This document shows positions 51,661-61,197 of a stretch of DNA of 64,000 nt, piece after piece. A program made the translations under genes and the position numbers. The notes beneath the pieces were generated by a model that ran no database searches, was not told the DNA's origin, and saw only the letters and a list, made by a program, of their open reading frames with translations. Position 1 is the first letter of the stretch; the number at the start of each line of letters is the position of its first letter. Source of the stretch: Acetofilamentum sp. (lineage in GTDB: Bacteria > Hydrothermota > 32-111); NCBI GenBank assembly GCA_020721805.1, contig DYMB01000001.1, forward strand, positions 107,261-171,260, read 5' to 3'.

Positions 51661-51773
51661 TATTATTTTAAAAAAACAAGTCAATATAGAAAATATTGAC
51701 AAAAACTATTTTTATGATAACCTTAAACATTGGGTAATAGTAATTTAATTTTTATGAATATTAAGGAGGATCG

Positions 51774-53306
51774 ATGAAACGTGATTTGAAGTGGAGAATT
51801 TTTATTGTTGTTATTGTTCTTTTACTTTCTTTCTATCAACTTTATGTTTCATTAAGATATTATACTATTTCTGAGAAAGAGAAAGTTAACATGTCATATG
51901 AAGAGTTGAGCAGTTTAAAAAATAGATCCCTTCATCTTGGACTTGACCTACAGGGTGGAATGAACCTTATTCTTGAGGTTGATAAAACATCGCTTACAAA
52001 GGAAGAATCGGAAGGATCTGTTGATAGAGTACTTGAAATATTGAAAAATAGGATAGATCAATTTGGTATTACCGAACCTTTGATAGAAAAACAGGGTAAT
52101 GAAAGGATAAGTGTTCAACTTCCCGGTGTTGTTGATAGGGAGAGGGCAAAATCACTTATTGGTAAAACTGCACAACTTGAATTCAGAATAGTTGCTGAAA
52201 ATGATTTTGTTCAGAAAGTTTTTGAAAATATAGATAAAAAACTTGAAGAGAGTAAGGACACTTTAAAAATCTCATCTCTTGTTGATAACAATGGGGTAGA
52301 TTTTATAGTTTATCCTGAAAATATTTCCATTGTAAAAAATATACTCTCAAAAGATGAAATAAAAGCAGTATTACCAGCCGATTATATATTTATGTGGGGA
52401 AGAGAAAAAACAAAGGATGGTATTAATCAAACGATACTTTATCTTGTTGAAAAAAACCCTGTTTTAAAAGGTGATGCTATACTTGATGCAAGGGCAGCAA
52501 TAGGGACAAATGATAATCCATATGGTGTAAAGGTAGAATTAACTATGAATAAGAACGCAAAGTCTAGATGGGCATCAATAACCGGTTCAAATATTGGAAG
52601 AAGGATAGCATTTTCGCTTGATAGCACGATAGTCTCTGCCCCTGTTGTTAGGGAAAGGATTCCTTCAGGGAATACTGAAATATCTATGGGAAATGCAACC
52701 ATAAATGATGCGAAGGATCTCGCTATTATATTGAAAGCTGGTGCTTTACCTGCTCCGGTAAAAATTATAGAGGAAAGATCCGTTGGACCAACTCTTGGAA
52801 GTGATTCTATAAGAAAAGGTATCAGATCCTTAATATATGGGGTTATAATCGTTTTCATTTTTATGGCAATATATTATGGTTTTTCTGGTTTGATAGCCGA
52901 TTTTGCAATGGTTATAAATCTTATAATACTTCTTGCTATCCTATCGCTTTTCAAAGCAACCCTGACACTTCCCGGTATAGCGGGTTTAATCCTGCTTGTT
53001 GGTACCGCAATAGATGCAAATGTTTTGATATTTGAAAGGATAAGGGAAGAATTAGCCTCAGGAAAAACAATAAAAACTGCAATCTCTTTAGGGTATTCTA
53101 AAGCGTTTACGACAATATTTGATGCCAACGCAACATCACTTGTAACAGCAATAATTCTTTACTGGTTTGGAACAGGCACAATAAAAGGGTTTGCAATAAT
53201 ACTTGGTTTAGGACTGGTTATAAGTTTCTTTTCAGCAATATATGTAACAAAGATCATTTTTGATATCCTAACATCCAATCCAAACTTTAAAAAGTTGTCC
53301 ATATAG
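51774..53306 (+). CDS. secD: Protein translocase subunit SecD
   Basis: A 510-residue RND-type membrane protein using the proton motive force to assist Sec export. N-terminal helix, HLGLDLQGGMNLILEV, P1 head domain (about 90-320), then AGALPAPVKIIEERSVGPTLG and five C-terminal helices with LLVGTAIDANVLIFERIREE. AAGGAGGATC precedes the ATG; TTGACA at 51696 is a possible -35. Nine bases separate it from secF. Confidence 0.96.
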   Translation: MKRDLKWRIFIVVIVLLLSFYQLYVSLRYYTISEKEKVNMSYEELSSLKNRSLHLGLDLQGGMNLILEVDKTSLTKEESEGSVDRVLEILKNRIDQFGITEPLIEKQGNERISVQLPGVVDRERAKSLIGKTAQLEFRIVAENDFVQKVFENIDKKLEESKDTLKISSLVDNNGVDFIVYPENISIVKNILSKDEIKAVLPADYIFMWGREKTKDGINQTILYLVEKNPVLKGDAILDARAAIGTNDNPYGVKVELTMNKNAKSRWASITGSNIGRRIAFSLDSTIVSAPVVRERIPSGNTEISMGNATINDAKDLAIILKAGALPAPVKIIEERSVGPTLGSDSIRKGIRSLIYGVIIVFIFMAIYYGFSGLIADFAMVINLIILLAILSLFKATLTLPGIAGLILLVGTAIDANVLIFERIREELASGKTIKTAISLGYSKAFTTIFDANATSLVTAIILYWFGTGTIKGFAIILGLGLVISFFSAIYVTKIIFDILTSNPNFKKLSI

Positions 53307-53314
53307 GAGGAACG

Positions 53315-54619
53315 ATGAGTTTTAAAAGAATAAATCTTTCAGAAATAAATTTCCTTGGCATCAGAAAAATAACATATATTCTTTCATTGATATTGATACT
53401 CGTTTCCCTATTTTCCTTTATAATAAATAAAGGGTTTAATATGGGAATAGATTTTACTGGGGGAATAACTCTTCAGATTCATTTTGATAAAGAGGTAAAT
53501 ATAAATGACCTTAGAGAACTTATGGTTTCAAGTGGATATAAGAATGCTGTAATTCAAAAATATGGTTCAGATAACGATTACCTTATAAAAGTTCATGAAA
53601 ACTATGAGAAGATAGAAGATACCGTTGGACCTGTTGTTGTAGCCTTTTCATCATATCCGAATCCAACCTATGGTGAGAAAAATCTAACAGTAAAAGTCAA
53701 AATTTTTGATCAAAATAGCCAGATAAAAAATATCTTCGCAAAATCTGAAATATTTGATGGAGTTAAAGAGTTTGTTCCTTCCGATGTTTATAATTCCAGA
53801 GAAGAATGGGGAATTTTAAACTTTTCTATAGGTGAAATAAAAAAGGATTCCATAATAACTCTACAGGTCTTTGGGGTTGATAGGAATAACAATAAAGGTG
53901 TTGAGAAAGAAATAAAGATCTATGCTATTTCAAAAAACTCAAAAAATTTTGAAGTGCTTTCCGAATGGGAGGATACATTATATAAAAAGGATTCTGGCAA
54001 GATTGAATTATCACCAACACAAAAGATCATAAATCTGATCGGACAGAAATTTGAAAAAGAGAATCCAAGAATCGATAGAGAGGAAGTGGTTGCTGCTGTA
54101 ATGTCAAAAGACTTGCAGTTAAAATCATTGTGGGTTATTTTATTGGGACTTGTTGGTATTTTGATCTATGTATGGATAAGGTTCACCTTTAGATTTGGTG
54201 TCGCATCGATCATAGCTCTTTTCCATGATGTAATTATAACACTGGGTTTGTTAACTATAACTGGAAGAGAGATGTCTATACAGATAATAGCCGCCCTGTT
54301 AACTCTCATAGGATACTCGATAAATGATTCCATAATAGTTTCAGATAGAATAAGAGAAAATTTAAAACTTATGAGAAAGGATAACTTTTTTACAATTATC
54401 AATAGATCTTTAAATCAGATTTTTTCAAGAACTTTGATAACATCGATTACAACTCTTTTTGTTATATTGATGTTATTTTTATTTGGTGGAAAAGTTTTAA
54501 ACGATTTTGCTTTTGCCCTTCTTGTTGGAGTTATAGTTGGAACATATTCTTCAGATTTTGTAGTAGTACCACTTGTATACGATTGGGAAATGAAAAAACC
54601 TTCTAAAAAGGGAGGATAA
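53315..54619 (+). CDS. secF: Protein translocase subunit SecF with an inserted Ig-like domain
   Basis: A 434-residue SecF, about 120 longer than usual. Residues 1-100 have helix 1, MGIDFTGGITLQIHF and the start of the periplasmic domain (NAVIQKYGSDNDYLIKV). Residues about 104-212 are an insertion: VGPVVVAFSSYPNPTYGEKN, LTVKVKIFDQNSQIKN and later strands, resembling the Ig-like domains of secreted surface proteins. Normal SecF resumes at SPTQKIINLIGQKFEKENPR and continues with five helices (FTFRFGVASIIALFHDVII, LIGYSINDSIIVSDRIREN). GGAGG site before ATG. Confidence 0.94.
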   Translation: MSFKRINLSEINFLGIRKITYILSLILILVSLFSFIINKGFNMGIDFTGGITLQIHFDKEVNINDLRELMVSSGYKNAVIQKYGSDNDYLIKVHENYEKIEDTVGPVVVAFSSYPNPTYGEKNLTVKVKIFDQNSQIKNIFAKSEIFDGVKEFVPSDVYNSREEWGILNFSIGEIKKDSIITLQVFGVDRNNNKGVEKEIKIYAISKNSKNFEVLSEWEDTLYKKDSGKIELSPTQKIINLIGQKFEKENPRIDREEVVAAVMSKDLQLKSLWVILLGLVGILIYVWIRFTFRFGVASIIALFHDVIITLGLLTITGREMSIQIIAALLTLIGYSINDSIIVSDRIRENLKLMRKDNFFTIINRSLNQIFSRTLITSITTLFVILMLFLFGGKVLNDFAFALLVGVIVGTYSSDFVVVPLVYDWEMKKPSKKGG

Positions 54620-54620
54620 T

Positions 54621-54974
54621 ATTTTAGAAAAATTTGAAAAAACTTTTTCTAAAGGGGAATTGTTGTTTAAACAGGGAGATCCACCTGATGAGGTTTATCT
54701 CATCAAAAGTGGTAAAATAGAGATTTTTGTGAATGAAGGAGAAAACAAAAAACGTTTAAACATCATAACTGAAGGTGAATTTTTAGGAGAGATGTCTATA
54801 ATCGATGGAAGACCAAGATCAGCCTCTGCTGCGGCACTTGAAGATTCAACAGTTATAATAATCGATAGAAAAACTCTTTTAAAACAGATAGAGGAAGATC
54901 CCTTGCTTGGTGCCTTGATAACAAACCTTGTAAGAAGATTGAGAGAGATGGATAGAAAACTTTCAAAAAATTAA
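54621..54974 (+). CDS. Cyclic nucleotide-binding domain protein (CRP-like, no DNA-binding domain), probable ATT start
   Basis: A ~117-residue single CNB domain: FSKGELLFKQGDPPDEVYLI, GKIEIFVNEG, GEFLGEMSIIDGRPRSASAA (the phosphate-binding cassette). No helix-turn-helix follows. The frame has no ATG, GTG or TTG before the middle of the first strand (TTG 54660), yet homology-like sequence ILEKFEKTFSKGEL extends to an ATT at 54621. A GGAGG lies five bases before it, within the end of secF. I infer ATT initiation; the TTG at 54660 would delete the first strand. Confidence 0.75.
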   Translation: MLEKFEKTFSKGELLFKQGDPPDEVYLIKSGKIEIFVNEGENKKRLNIITEGEFLGEMSIIDGRPRSASAAALEDSTVIIIDRKTLLKQIEEDPLLGALITNLVRRLREMDRKLSKN

Positions 54975-54999
54975 ATATCAAAGAATGTGGGGTGATTTT

Positions 55000-57531
55000 A
55001 TGAAAAAAATTTTAATTTTGACGATTTTTTTATTTTCTCTCTTCAAAATACTTTTTTCACACAATCCACTCATTACTGAACTTCTTGTCAATCCGAGCAT
55101 CAGCAATGATAGATCCGAATGGATTGAGATATACAACCATTCAGATTCACTAATTCTTATTGATGGATGGAAGTTGACCGATGGAGAAGGGACATGGACT
55201 ATCCCCTCTAACTCCTATTATCTTTATCCGGATGGAAAAATTACCTTTGCAATATATGCTGATTCATTTTATGTACAGTATGGTTATTATCCTGATTTTG
55301 CTGCATATGTTGGATCGACCGGAGTAAGACAACTTCAAACTTCAGGTACTTTTGCTTTAAGCAATTCTGGAGATCAGGTTTATCTTAAAAATGCTGCAGA
55401 CTCTATAATAGATTGTTTCGCGTATTTATCGAAATATACAACACAAAATCCTGAAAGTGTCTGGTATCCGATCTCAACCGCTCCAAGTGTAGATGTATCG
55501 TATATAAGATGGCCTGAAGATCTTGAGGGCCCAGAGTATAATGGGGAAGTTTCTGAATCTTTATCTTATGTTTGGGACAATGCATCTGGGCAATCAACAA
55601 TTGGACCTGATACAGGGGGTTTAAACTCTTCCTATTTTTCATTAAAAAATCATAAAAGAAATCCAGCATCTCCCACATTCAAAGATTCTGTAATAATATC
55701 CTGTAACGCTTTTTCAGATACAACTATAGAGAATGTTAAAATATTCTATTCAACCGATAATTTCTCTACAACAGATTCTATAACTATGCTAAAATTTGAC
55801 GATACAACCTATGTTGAAACCATACCCAACTTTCCAGTGCAAACCGATGTGAGATATTATTTAAAAGGTATAGATTCAAAAAATAGGATTAGATTCTTAC
55901 CACCGAATGCCACATCAGATTATTATAGATATATCGTTATGGATACACTTGATACACTTTTTGAAGTTAATTTTAATAAAACTGTTGATAAATCCCTTGC
56001 CATATACAATTTAGCAGAGGATACATCTAAACTTGATGAGATACTTTGTAAATATATTTCAAAAGCCCAGAAAACTATAGATTGTTGTCTTTACGATTTT
56101 GATAGAAGAGTTGTCGCTGATTCTTTAGTGTCAGCCTTCAATAGAGGGGTTAAGATAAGGTTTATTACCGATTATGACAACAGATCTTTACCTGAAGTTG
56201 CACAACTTGAGAGTGCTGGAATAAGGGTTATAGATGATACTTATCCTTTAACCTATTCAGGTTCAAACATTATGCATAATAAGTTTATAGTTATTGATAG
56301 TTCTATAACCTTTACGGGTTCCTGGAATGTTACCGATAATGGTACGGTATCAAATGCAAACAACTCTGTTATTATAAAGGATCGACAGGTCTCCGAGAAT
56401 TATATAAAAGAGTTTTCTGAGATGTGGGGTTCTGACGGCTTGATTCCAGATTCGAACTATTCAAAATTTTCAACACAAAAAGCTGATAACATCACTCACC
56501 ACTTTATTGTTGCAAACGATACCGTTGAGGTTTATATGTCTCCTTCTGATGGTGTTGCTTCAAAGATTATAAATGCTATATCTACGGCGGATAAATCTAT
56601 ATATTTTTGTATTTTTTCATTCTCAGATCAGGGCATCTGTGATGCTATGAAAACAAAATATGATAACGGAGTAGATGTGAAAGGTGTTTTTGATGCAACC
56701 TATTGGGATGCTGATTATTCAAAATCACTTGATATGAGAGGACTTTTTAACAAGGATAGTACAAACAACCCATGGTCACCTCCAGCGGATGTTTTCAAAG
56801 ATAATGTTAATGGTAATCTTTTGCATCATAAATATATGCTCATAGATGCTGATCTATGGAATTCAAACCCTATAGTTATAACAGGTTCATACAACTGGTC
56901 CAATAATGCAGAAACAGGTAACGATGAAAACTGTGTAATACTTCATTCGAAATATTTTGCGGAGATGTTTTTACAGGAATTTTCTGCAAGATATCATGAG
57001 GCTGGAGGAACCGATACGATAGTTATAGATACAAAACTTGAAGATATCGATATAACAGCAAAGAGGGATGGAGAAAATGTTATCATATATTACGATATAA
57101 AAGATAATTTTACTGAAAAGATTGTAATAGAGTTCAACGATGATGAAGTTTTTCAAGATTTTCATCTTTCAGGAAAATTTACACATTTAAACAGGGATGG
57201 TGGAATCTATACATTGTATGGCATTGGCATCAGCGGTTTGAAAAAAAAGTTTGGAATCGTGAAAATCGATCCGTATGGAAAAAATATTGTTCTTTATTCT
57301 ACAAAATTTTATTGGTCTGAAAAAGAGCCATACAAGGCTTTAATTTTTGCAAACGGAAAAATCAATCTGAGTGTTGTTAACTCTCTTGGACAGAAGGTTA
57401 TAAAAAAGATGTTTAATGTGAATGGAAAGATGGAAATAGTTTTGAAGGAAAAACTTCCTCAGGGTATATACTATATTATATTTGATAATGATGGAAAGGA
57501 ATTGATAGATAAGGTGATGAGGATAAAGTGA
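55000..57531 (+). CDS. Secreted lamin-tail / tandem phospholipase-D-like protein with sorting-type C-terminus
   Basis: An 843-residue exported protein. After the signal peptide, residues about 22-150 form a lamin-tail domain (NPLITELLVNPSISNDRSEW, IDGWKLTDGEGTW). Two PLD domains follow, with HKD motifs IMHNKFIVIDSS near residue 425 and LLHHKYMLIDAD near 610, each followed by FTGSWN or ITGSYNWSNN. The last ~75 residues (INLSVVNSLGQKVIKKMF ... LPQGIYYIIFDNDGK) resemble a type A type IX sorting domain. Likely an extracellular phosphodiesterase or nuclease. ATG 55000 chosen because the signal peptide starts there. Confidence 0.88.
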   Translation: MKKILILTIFLFSLFKILFSHNPLITELLVNPSISNDRSEWIEIYNHSDSLILIDGWKLTDGEGTWTIPSNSYYLYPDGKITFAIYADSFYVQYGYYPDFAAYVGSTGVRQLQTSGTFALSNSGDQVYLKNAADSIIDCFAYLSKYTTQNPESVWYPISTAPSVDVSYIRWPEDLEGPEYNGEVSESLSYVWDNASGQSTIGPDTGGLNSSYFSLKNHKRNPASPTFKDSVIISCNAFSDTTIENVKIFYSTDNFSTTDSITMLKFDDTTYVETIPNFPVQTDVRYYLKGIDSKNRIRFLPPNATSDYYRYIVMDTLDTLFEVNFNKTVDKSLAIYNLAEDTSKLDEILCKYISKAQKTIDCCLYDFDRRVVADSLVSAFNRGVKIRFITDYDNRSLPEVAQLESAGIRVIDDTYPLTYSGSNIMHNKFIVIDSSITFTGSWNVTDNGTVSNANNSVIIKDRQVSENYIKEFSEMWGSDGLIPDSNYSKFSTQKADNITHHFIVANDTVEVYMSPSDGVASKIINAISTADKSIYFCIFSFSDQGICDAMKTKYDNGVDVKGVFDATYWDADYSKSLDMRGLFNKDSTNNPWSPPADVFKDNVNGNLLHHKYMLIDADLWNSNPIVITGSYNWSNNAETGNDENCVILHSKYFAEMFLQEFSARYHEAGGTDTIVIDTKLEDIDITAKRDGENVIIYYDIKDNFTEKIVIEFNDDEVFQDFHLSGKFTHLNRDGGIYTLYGIGISGLKKKFGIVKIDPYGKNIVLYSTKFYWSEKEPYKALIFANGKINLSVVNSLGQKVIKKMFNVNGKMEIVLKEKLPQGIYYIIFDNDGKELIDKVMRIK

Positions 57532-58436
57532 TAAAGGTATCGGTTCTCTGTTCCGCATTTAATGAAAAGGATAATGTTGAAGAGCTTTTTTCTACTTTTG
57601 ATTCTTTTAACAAAAAAGAGGATTATTCGTGGGAACTGATATTCGTGGATGATGGTTCAAATGATGGAACCTATGAAAAATCTTTGGAACTTTCAAAAAA
57701 TTTTAAAAACATTAAGATTGTAAAACATAAAAAAAATTTAGGAAAGACTTCTGGAATAGTCAGTGGAAGCAAGGTTGCTGAAGGAAAAATATTTGTGATC
57801 TATGATGCGGACATGCAATATTCTTTTGATGATTCCAAAAGACTTGTTGAAAAAATTGAAAAATTTGATTTCGATATATCTACGGGATGGAAACAGGGGA
57901 AATACAGTAAAGCCTTTGTCTCAAAGATATATAATTTTTTATCAAGGAAATTTTTCAAACTCCCCATACATGACCAAAATGGGCTAAAGGCTTTAAAAAG
58001 AGAGGTTCTTGAGAATATCCATTTAAGAAGGGATTGGCATAGATATATAGTATCACTTGCAATTGAGAAAGGGTTTTCCGTTACGGAGGAAAAGGTGACC
58101 CTTTATCCAAGAAAGTATGGTGTTTCAAAATATTCAAATTCTTTCAGGATACTTGTTGGTGTCTTTGATCTTTTAACTGTAAAATTTCTTACCACCTTTT
58201 TAAAGAAACCGATGATATTTTTTGGTATAAGTGGTAGTTTACTTTTCATACTTGGGGTTTTAATAGGTATATTCGCCATAATCATAAGGATCATTTTTAA
58301 TTTTGGTTTTAGACCAATACTTTATCTTGTAATTCTACTTATAGTATCAGGCCTTCTGATGTTCTTGCTCGGTTTCATTTCAGAGTTGATCTCCATAGTT
58401 ATCGAAGACATTGAAGAGATAAAAAAGAGATTATGA
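57528..58436 (+). CDS. Family 2 glycosyltransferase with C-terminal membrane helices
   Basis: A 302-residue GT2 enzyme: VSVLCSAFNEKDNVEELF, FVDDGSNDGTYE, IYDADMQYSFDD (nucleotide-sugar/metal site), and two C-terminal helices (about 230-255 and 262-285), the DPM1/GtrB-like arrangement acting on polyprenyl phosphate. GTG start overlaps the preceding stop by four bases; overlaps the next GT by four. Confidence 0.9.
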   Translation: MIKVSVLCSAFNEKDNVEELFSTFDSFNKKEDYSWELIFVDDGSNDGTYEKSLELSKNFKNIKIVKHKKNLGKTSGIVSGSKVAEGKIFVIYDADMQYSFDDSKRLVEKIEKFDFDISTGWKQGKYSKAFVSKIYNFLSRKFFKLPIHDQNGLKALKREVLENIHLRRDWHRYIVSLAIEKGFSVTEEKVTLYPRKYGVSKYSNSFRILVGVFDLLTVKFLTTFLKKPMIFFGISGSLLFILGVLIGIFAIIIRIIFNFGFRPILYLVILLIVSGLLMFLLGFISELISIVIEDIEEIKKRL

Positions 58437-59113
58437 AACTTTCCATTATTATCCCCGTATACAATGAAAAAGATTATATTTTGGAAATAATACGGAGAGT
58501 AAAGGCTGTTCCGATTGAAAAAGAAATAATAATTGTTGATGATATGTCAAAAGATGGAACGAGGGAGATTTTGAAAAATATTGATGATGAGGGTTTAAAG
58601 ATCTTTTTCCATCAAAAAAATATAGGCAAGGCAGGTGCCATAAAGACTGGTCAAAGATTCGTTACTGGTGATATAGTAATAATTCAGGATGCCGATCTTG
58701 AGTATGATCCAAATGATTATTTAAAATTGATAAAACCTATAATCGAGGGAAAATTTTCAGTTTGCTATGGTAACAGATTCTCTAAAGATAACAAAAGAAA
58801 ACTGACCTTTATTCAATTTATAGGTAATATGATAATGACCACAACCACATCCTTTTTCCTTGGTCAAAAATTAAATGATATGGAGACATGTTATAAAACT
58901 GTTAAAAGTGAATATTTCAAAAAAATAAATATTCAATCGAAAGGTTTTGGTATAGATCCCGAGTTGACCATTAAATTAAGAAAGATGGGCTTATCCATAA
59001 AAGAGATTCCTATAAATTATTATCCGAGAAGTTACAGTGAGGGGAAAAAGATAAGGTTAAAGGACGCTTTAAGGACTTTTTACTCGATTTTAAAATTTGG
59101 GTTTTTCAACTGA
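58433..59113 (+). CDS. Family 2 glycosyltransferase (DPM1-like)
   Basis: A 226-residue soluble GT2: LSIIIPVYNEKDYILEII, IIVDDMSKDGTREIL, VIIQDADLEYDPNDY, DMETCYKTVK. Close in layout to polyprenyl-phosphate mannose/glucose synthases. Coupled to both neighbours. Confidence 0.92.
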   Translation: MKLSIIIPVYNEKDYILEIIRRVKAVPIEKEIIIVDDMSKDGTREILKNIDDEGLKIFFHQKNIGKAGAIKTGQRFVTGDIVIIQDADLEYDPNDYLKLIKPIIEGKFSVCYGNRFSKDNKRKLTFIQFIGNMIMTTTTSFFLGQKLNDMETCYKTVKSEYFKKINIQSKGFGIDPELTIKLRKMGLSIKEIPINYYPRSYSEGKKIRLKDALRTFYSILKFGFFN

Positions 59114-59114
59114 T

Positions 59115-60284
59115 ATGAAAATTTTACATATAACGACTTCATTCATAAGAAAAAAAAATGATGTGATAACACCCTGGCTTCTTGAACTTTTAGTTGAACA
59201 ATCCAAATATGATGAGGTTTTCGTTTTAACATCAGGTTATAAGAATATTTCAAAAAAACAGAAATATAAAAACATTAAAATCTTCAGATTCAACTATGCA
59301 CCAAAAAAAATGATGATGATGACCCATGATCATACGATTCAGGATTTTTTGAAAACAAATAAAATTTATCTTTTATTATTACCTTCTTTTTTCATTGCTG
59401 GAATAGTGGAATGTATAAAACTGGTAAAGAAGTATAAAATAGAATACATTTTTATTCACTGGCCATTCCCTCTTTTTTTTATAGCATTTCCCTCAAAACT
59501 ATTCTTTCGTAAAAAATTGATTTCAATTTTTTACGGAGCAGAAATAAAACTTTTCAAAAACAGATTTATAACATTTTCATTCATTCTTGATTTTATTTTA
59601 AAAAACTCGTTTAAAATTTTCGCCATTTCAACTTTTACCAGAAAAGAAATTGAGGATATTTTAAAAAAGAAGAATTATCAAATAAATGTTTTACCATACG
59701 GTGTAAAAATTCAAAATTATGAAAATTTTGAAAATAAAGAGAATATAATACTTTTTGTTGGAAGACTCGTTGAAAGGAAGGGAGTTGATTATCTAATAAA
59801 ATCTATAAAATATATTGATATCGATTATAAACTTTTCATAATAGGTGATGGATATATGAGAAAAGATTTAGAAAGACTTGTTAAAAATGAAGGTCTTTCA
59901 GAGAGGATTAAATTTTTTGGTTTTATAGATTCCGATGAATTAAAAAATTTTTATAGAAAAAGTAAAATATTCGTTTTACCAGCCATACATGATAAAAGAG
60001 GTGATACCGAGGGACTTGGTATGGTGCTCGTTGAAGCGATATTGAACAAAACTGTTGCCATTGGAACTTCGGTCGGAGGTATAACAGATATAATAGTTGA
60101 TGGGAAGACGGGGCTACTTGTAAAAGAGAAGAATGAAAAAGATATTGCAGAGAAGGTTAATTTTTTAATAAAGAATGAAATTGTTTATAAGAGACTGCAG
60201 GAAGAAGGTTATAGAATAATAAAAGAAAAATTTTCTATAGATTCGATAGTTAACAGATACAGAGAAATTTTAAATGAAAATTAA
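59115..60284 (+). CDS. Family 4 glycosyltransferase
   Basis: A 389-residue GT-B enzyme: MKILHITTSF start, donor-binding half with ILFVGRLVERKGVDYLIKSI, KLFIIGDGYMRKDLERLV, FFGFIDSDELKNFYRKSKIF and the E-x7-E-like DTEGLGMVLVEAIL. Adds a sugar to a surface glycan or lipid. ATG 59115 follows the previous stop by one base; an upstream in-frame start is rejected. Confidence 0.93.
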   Translation: MKILHITTSFIRKKNDVITPWLLELLVEQSKYDEVFVLTSGYKNISKKQKYKNIKIFRFNYAPKKMMMMTHDHTIQDFLKTNKIYLLLLPSFFIAGIVECIKLVKKYKIEYIFIHWPFPLFFIAFPSKLFFRKKLISIFYGAEIKLFKNRFITFSFILDFILKNSFKIFAISTFTRKEIEDILKKKNYQINVLPYGVKIQNYENFENKENIILFVGRLVERKGVDYLIKSIKYIDIDYKLFIIGDGYMRKDLERLVKNEGLSERIKFFGFIDSDELKNFYRKSKIFVLPAIHDKRGDTEGLGMVLVEAILNKTVAIGTSVGGITDIIVDGKTGLLVKEKNEKDIAEKVNFLIKNEIVYKRLQEEGYRIIKEKFSIDSIVNRYREILNEN

Positions 60285-61197
60285 AAAAGAAAACCTTTTA
60301 AACATTCTAATTTTTTCCCTTGTTTTTTTTATAGTTATTTTTATTTTTTATAAACTTTATGGCTATTCTTTGAAAGTTGATTACAGGAGTTTAAAATTTA
60401 ACATACCTTATCTTATATTATCATTTCTTATGATACCTATATGGTATTTTTTTATGAGTATCGCTTACAAAAAAATTTTAGACTATCTTGATTCTGATGT
60501 TGATCTGTACACCGTTATGAGAATTATAGGAATATCGATGTTTGGTAAATACATTCCGGGTAAACTTTGGTTTACGGTTGGTAGAGTTGCTTTACTTGAA
60601 AGGTGTGGGATACCGAAAAAAAAATCTTTCACAGCGGTTATACTTGAGACATATTTTTTAATATTTACAGCATTTTTATTTTTTTCAATTATTTTGTTTA
60701 AAATTTATCCTTTCAAAATTCTATATACCATATCGTTTATAATTTTTATACTTTTATTGTTTTTGTTCTCGATTCCCGAGAATTTTAGTTTTGTGATAAA
60801 CATTTTATTGAAAATTTTTAAAAAGGAAAAGATATTTTTTAACATAAGTTTTAAAAGATATTTTTTTATTCTTTTTTTATACATACTCGTCTGGATATTT
60901 TCAGGGCTGGAGTTTTATCTTCTCCTTTATTCTTTTACAAACAGAACATATGATTTTATCGGTGTTATGAGCGTATACCCTTCAAGCTGGGTTATAGGAT
61001 TTTTATCCTTTTTTGTTCCAGCAGGGATAGGGGTTAGAGAGGGGATGATATTTTTAATTTTAAAGAATTTTACAGGTCCAGATATCGCAATTATAGGATC
61101 CTTCCTTTCAAGAATAGAGGTCTCGATAGGGGAACTCTTTTATTTGGTCTTTTTTATAGGTGATAAAAAGATATGGAGGAAAAATGAAAAGATTTGA
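60274..61197 (+). CDS. Lysylphosphatidylglycerol-synthase-like (AglD-type) membrane protein
   Basis: A 307-residue protein with about eight hydrophobic helices, the YIPGKLWFTVGRVALLERCG motif typical of the flippase-like LPG synthase transmembrane family, and FFVPAGIGVREGMIFLIL. Relatives occur in glycan-transfer or lipid-flipping steps with GT2 enzymes. Overlaps the GT4 gene by 11 bases. Confidence 0.87.
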   Translation: MKIKKENLLNILIFSLVFFIVIFIFYKLYGYSLKVDYRSLKFNIPYLILSFLMIPIWYFFMSIAYKKILDYLDSDVDLYTVMRIIGISMFGKYIPGKLWFTVGRVALLERCGIPKKKSFTAVILETYFLIFTAFLFFSIILFKIYPFKILYTISFIIFILLLFLFSIPENFSFVINILLKIFKKEKIFFNISFKRYFFILFLYILVWIFSGLEFYLLLYSFTNRTYDFIGVMSVYPSSWVIGFLSFFVPAGIGVREGMIFLILKNFTGPDIAIIGSFLSRIEVSIGELFYLVFFIGDKKIWRKNEKI

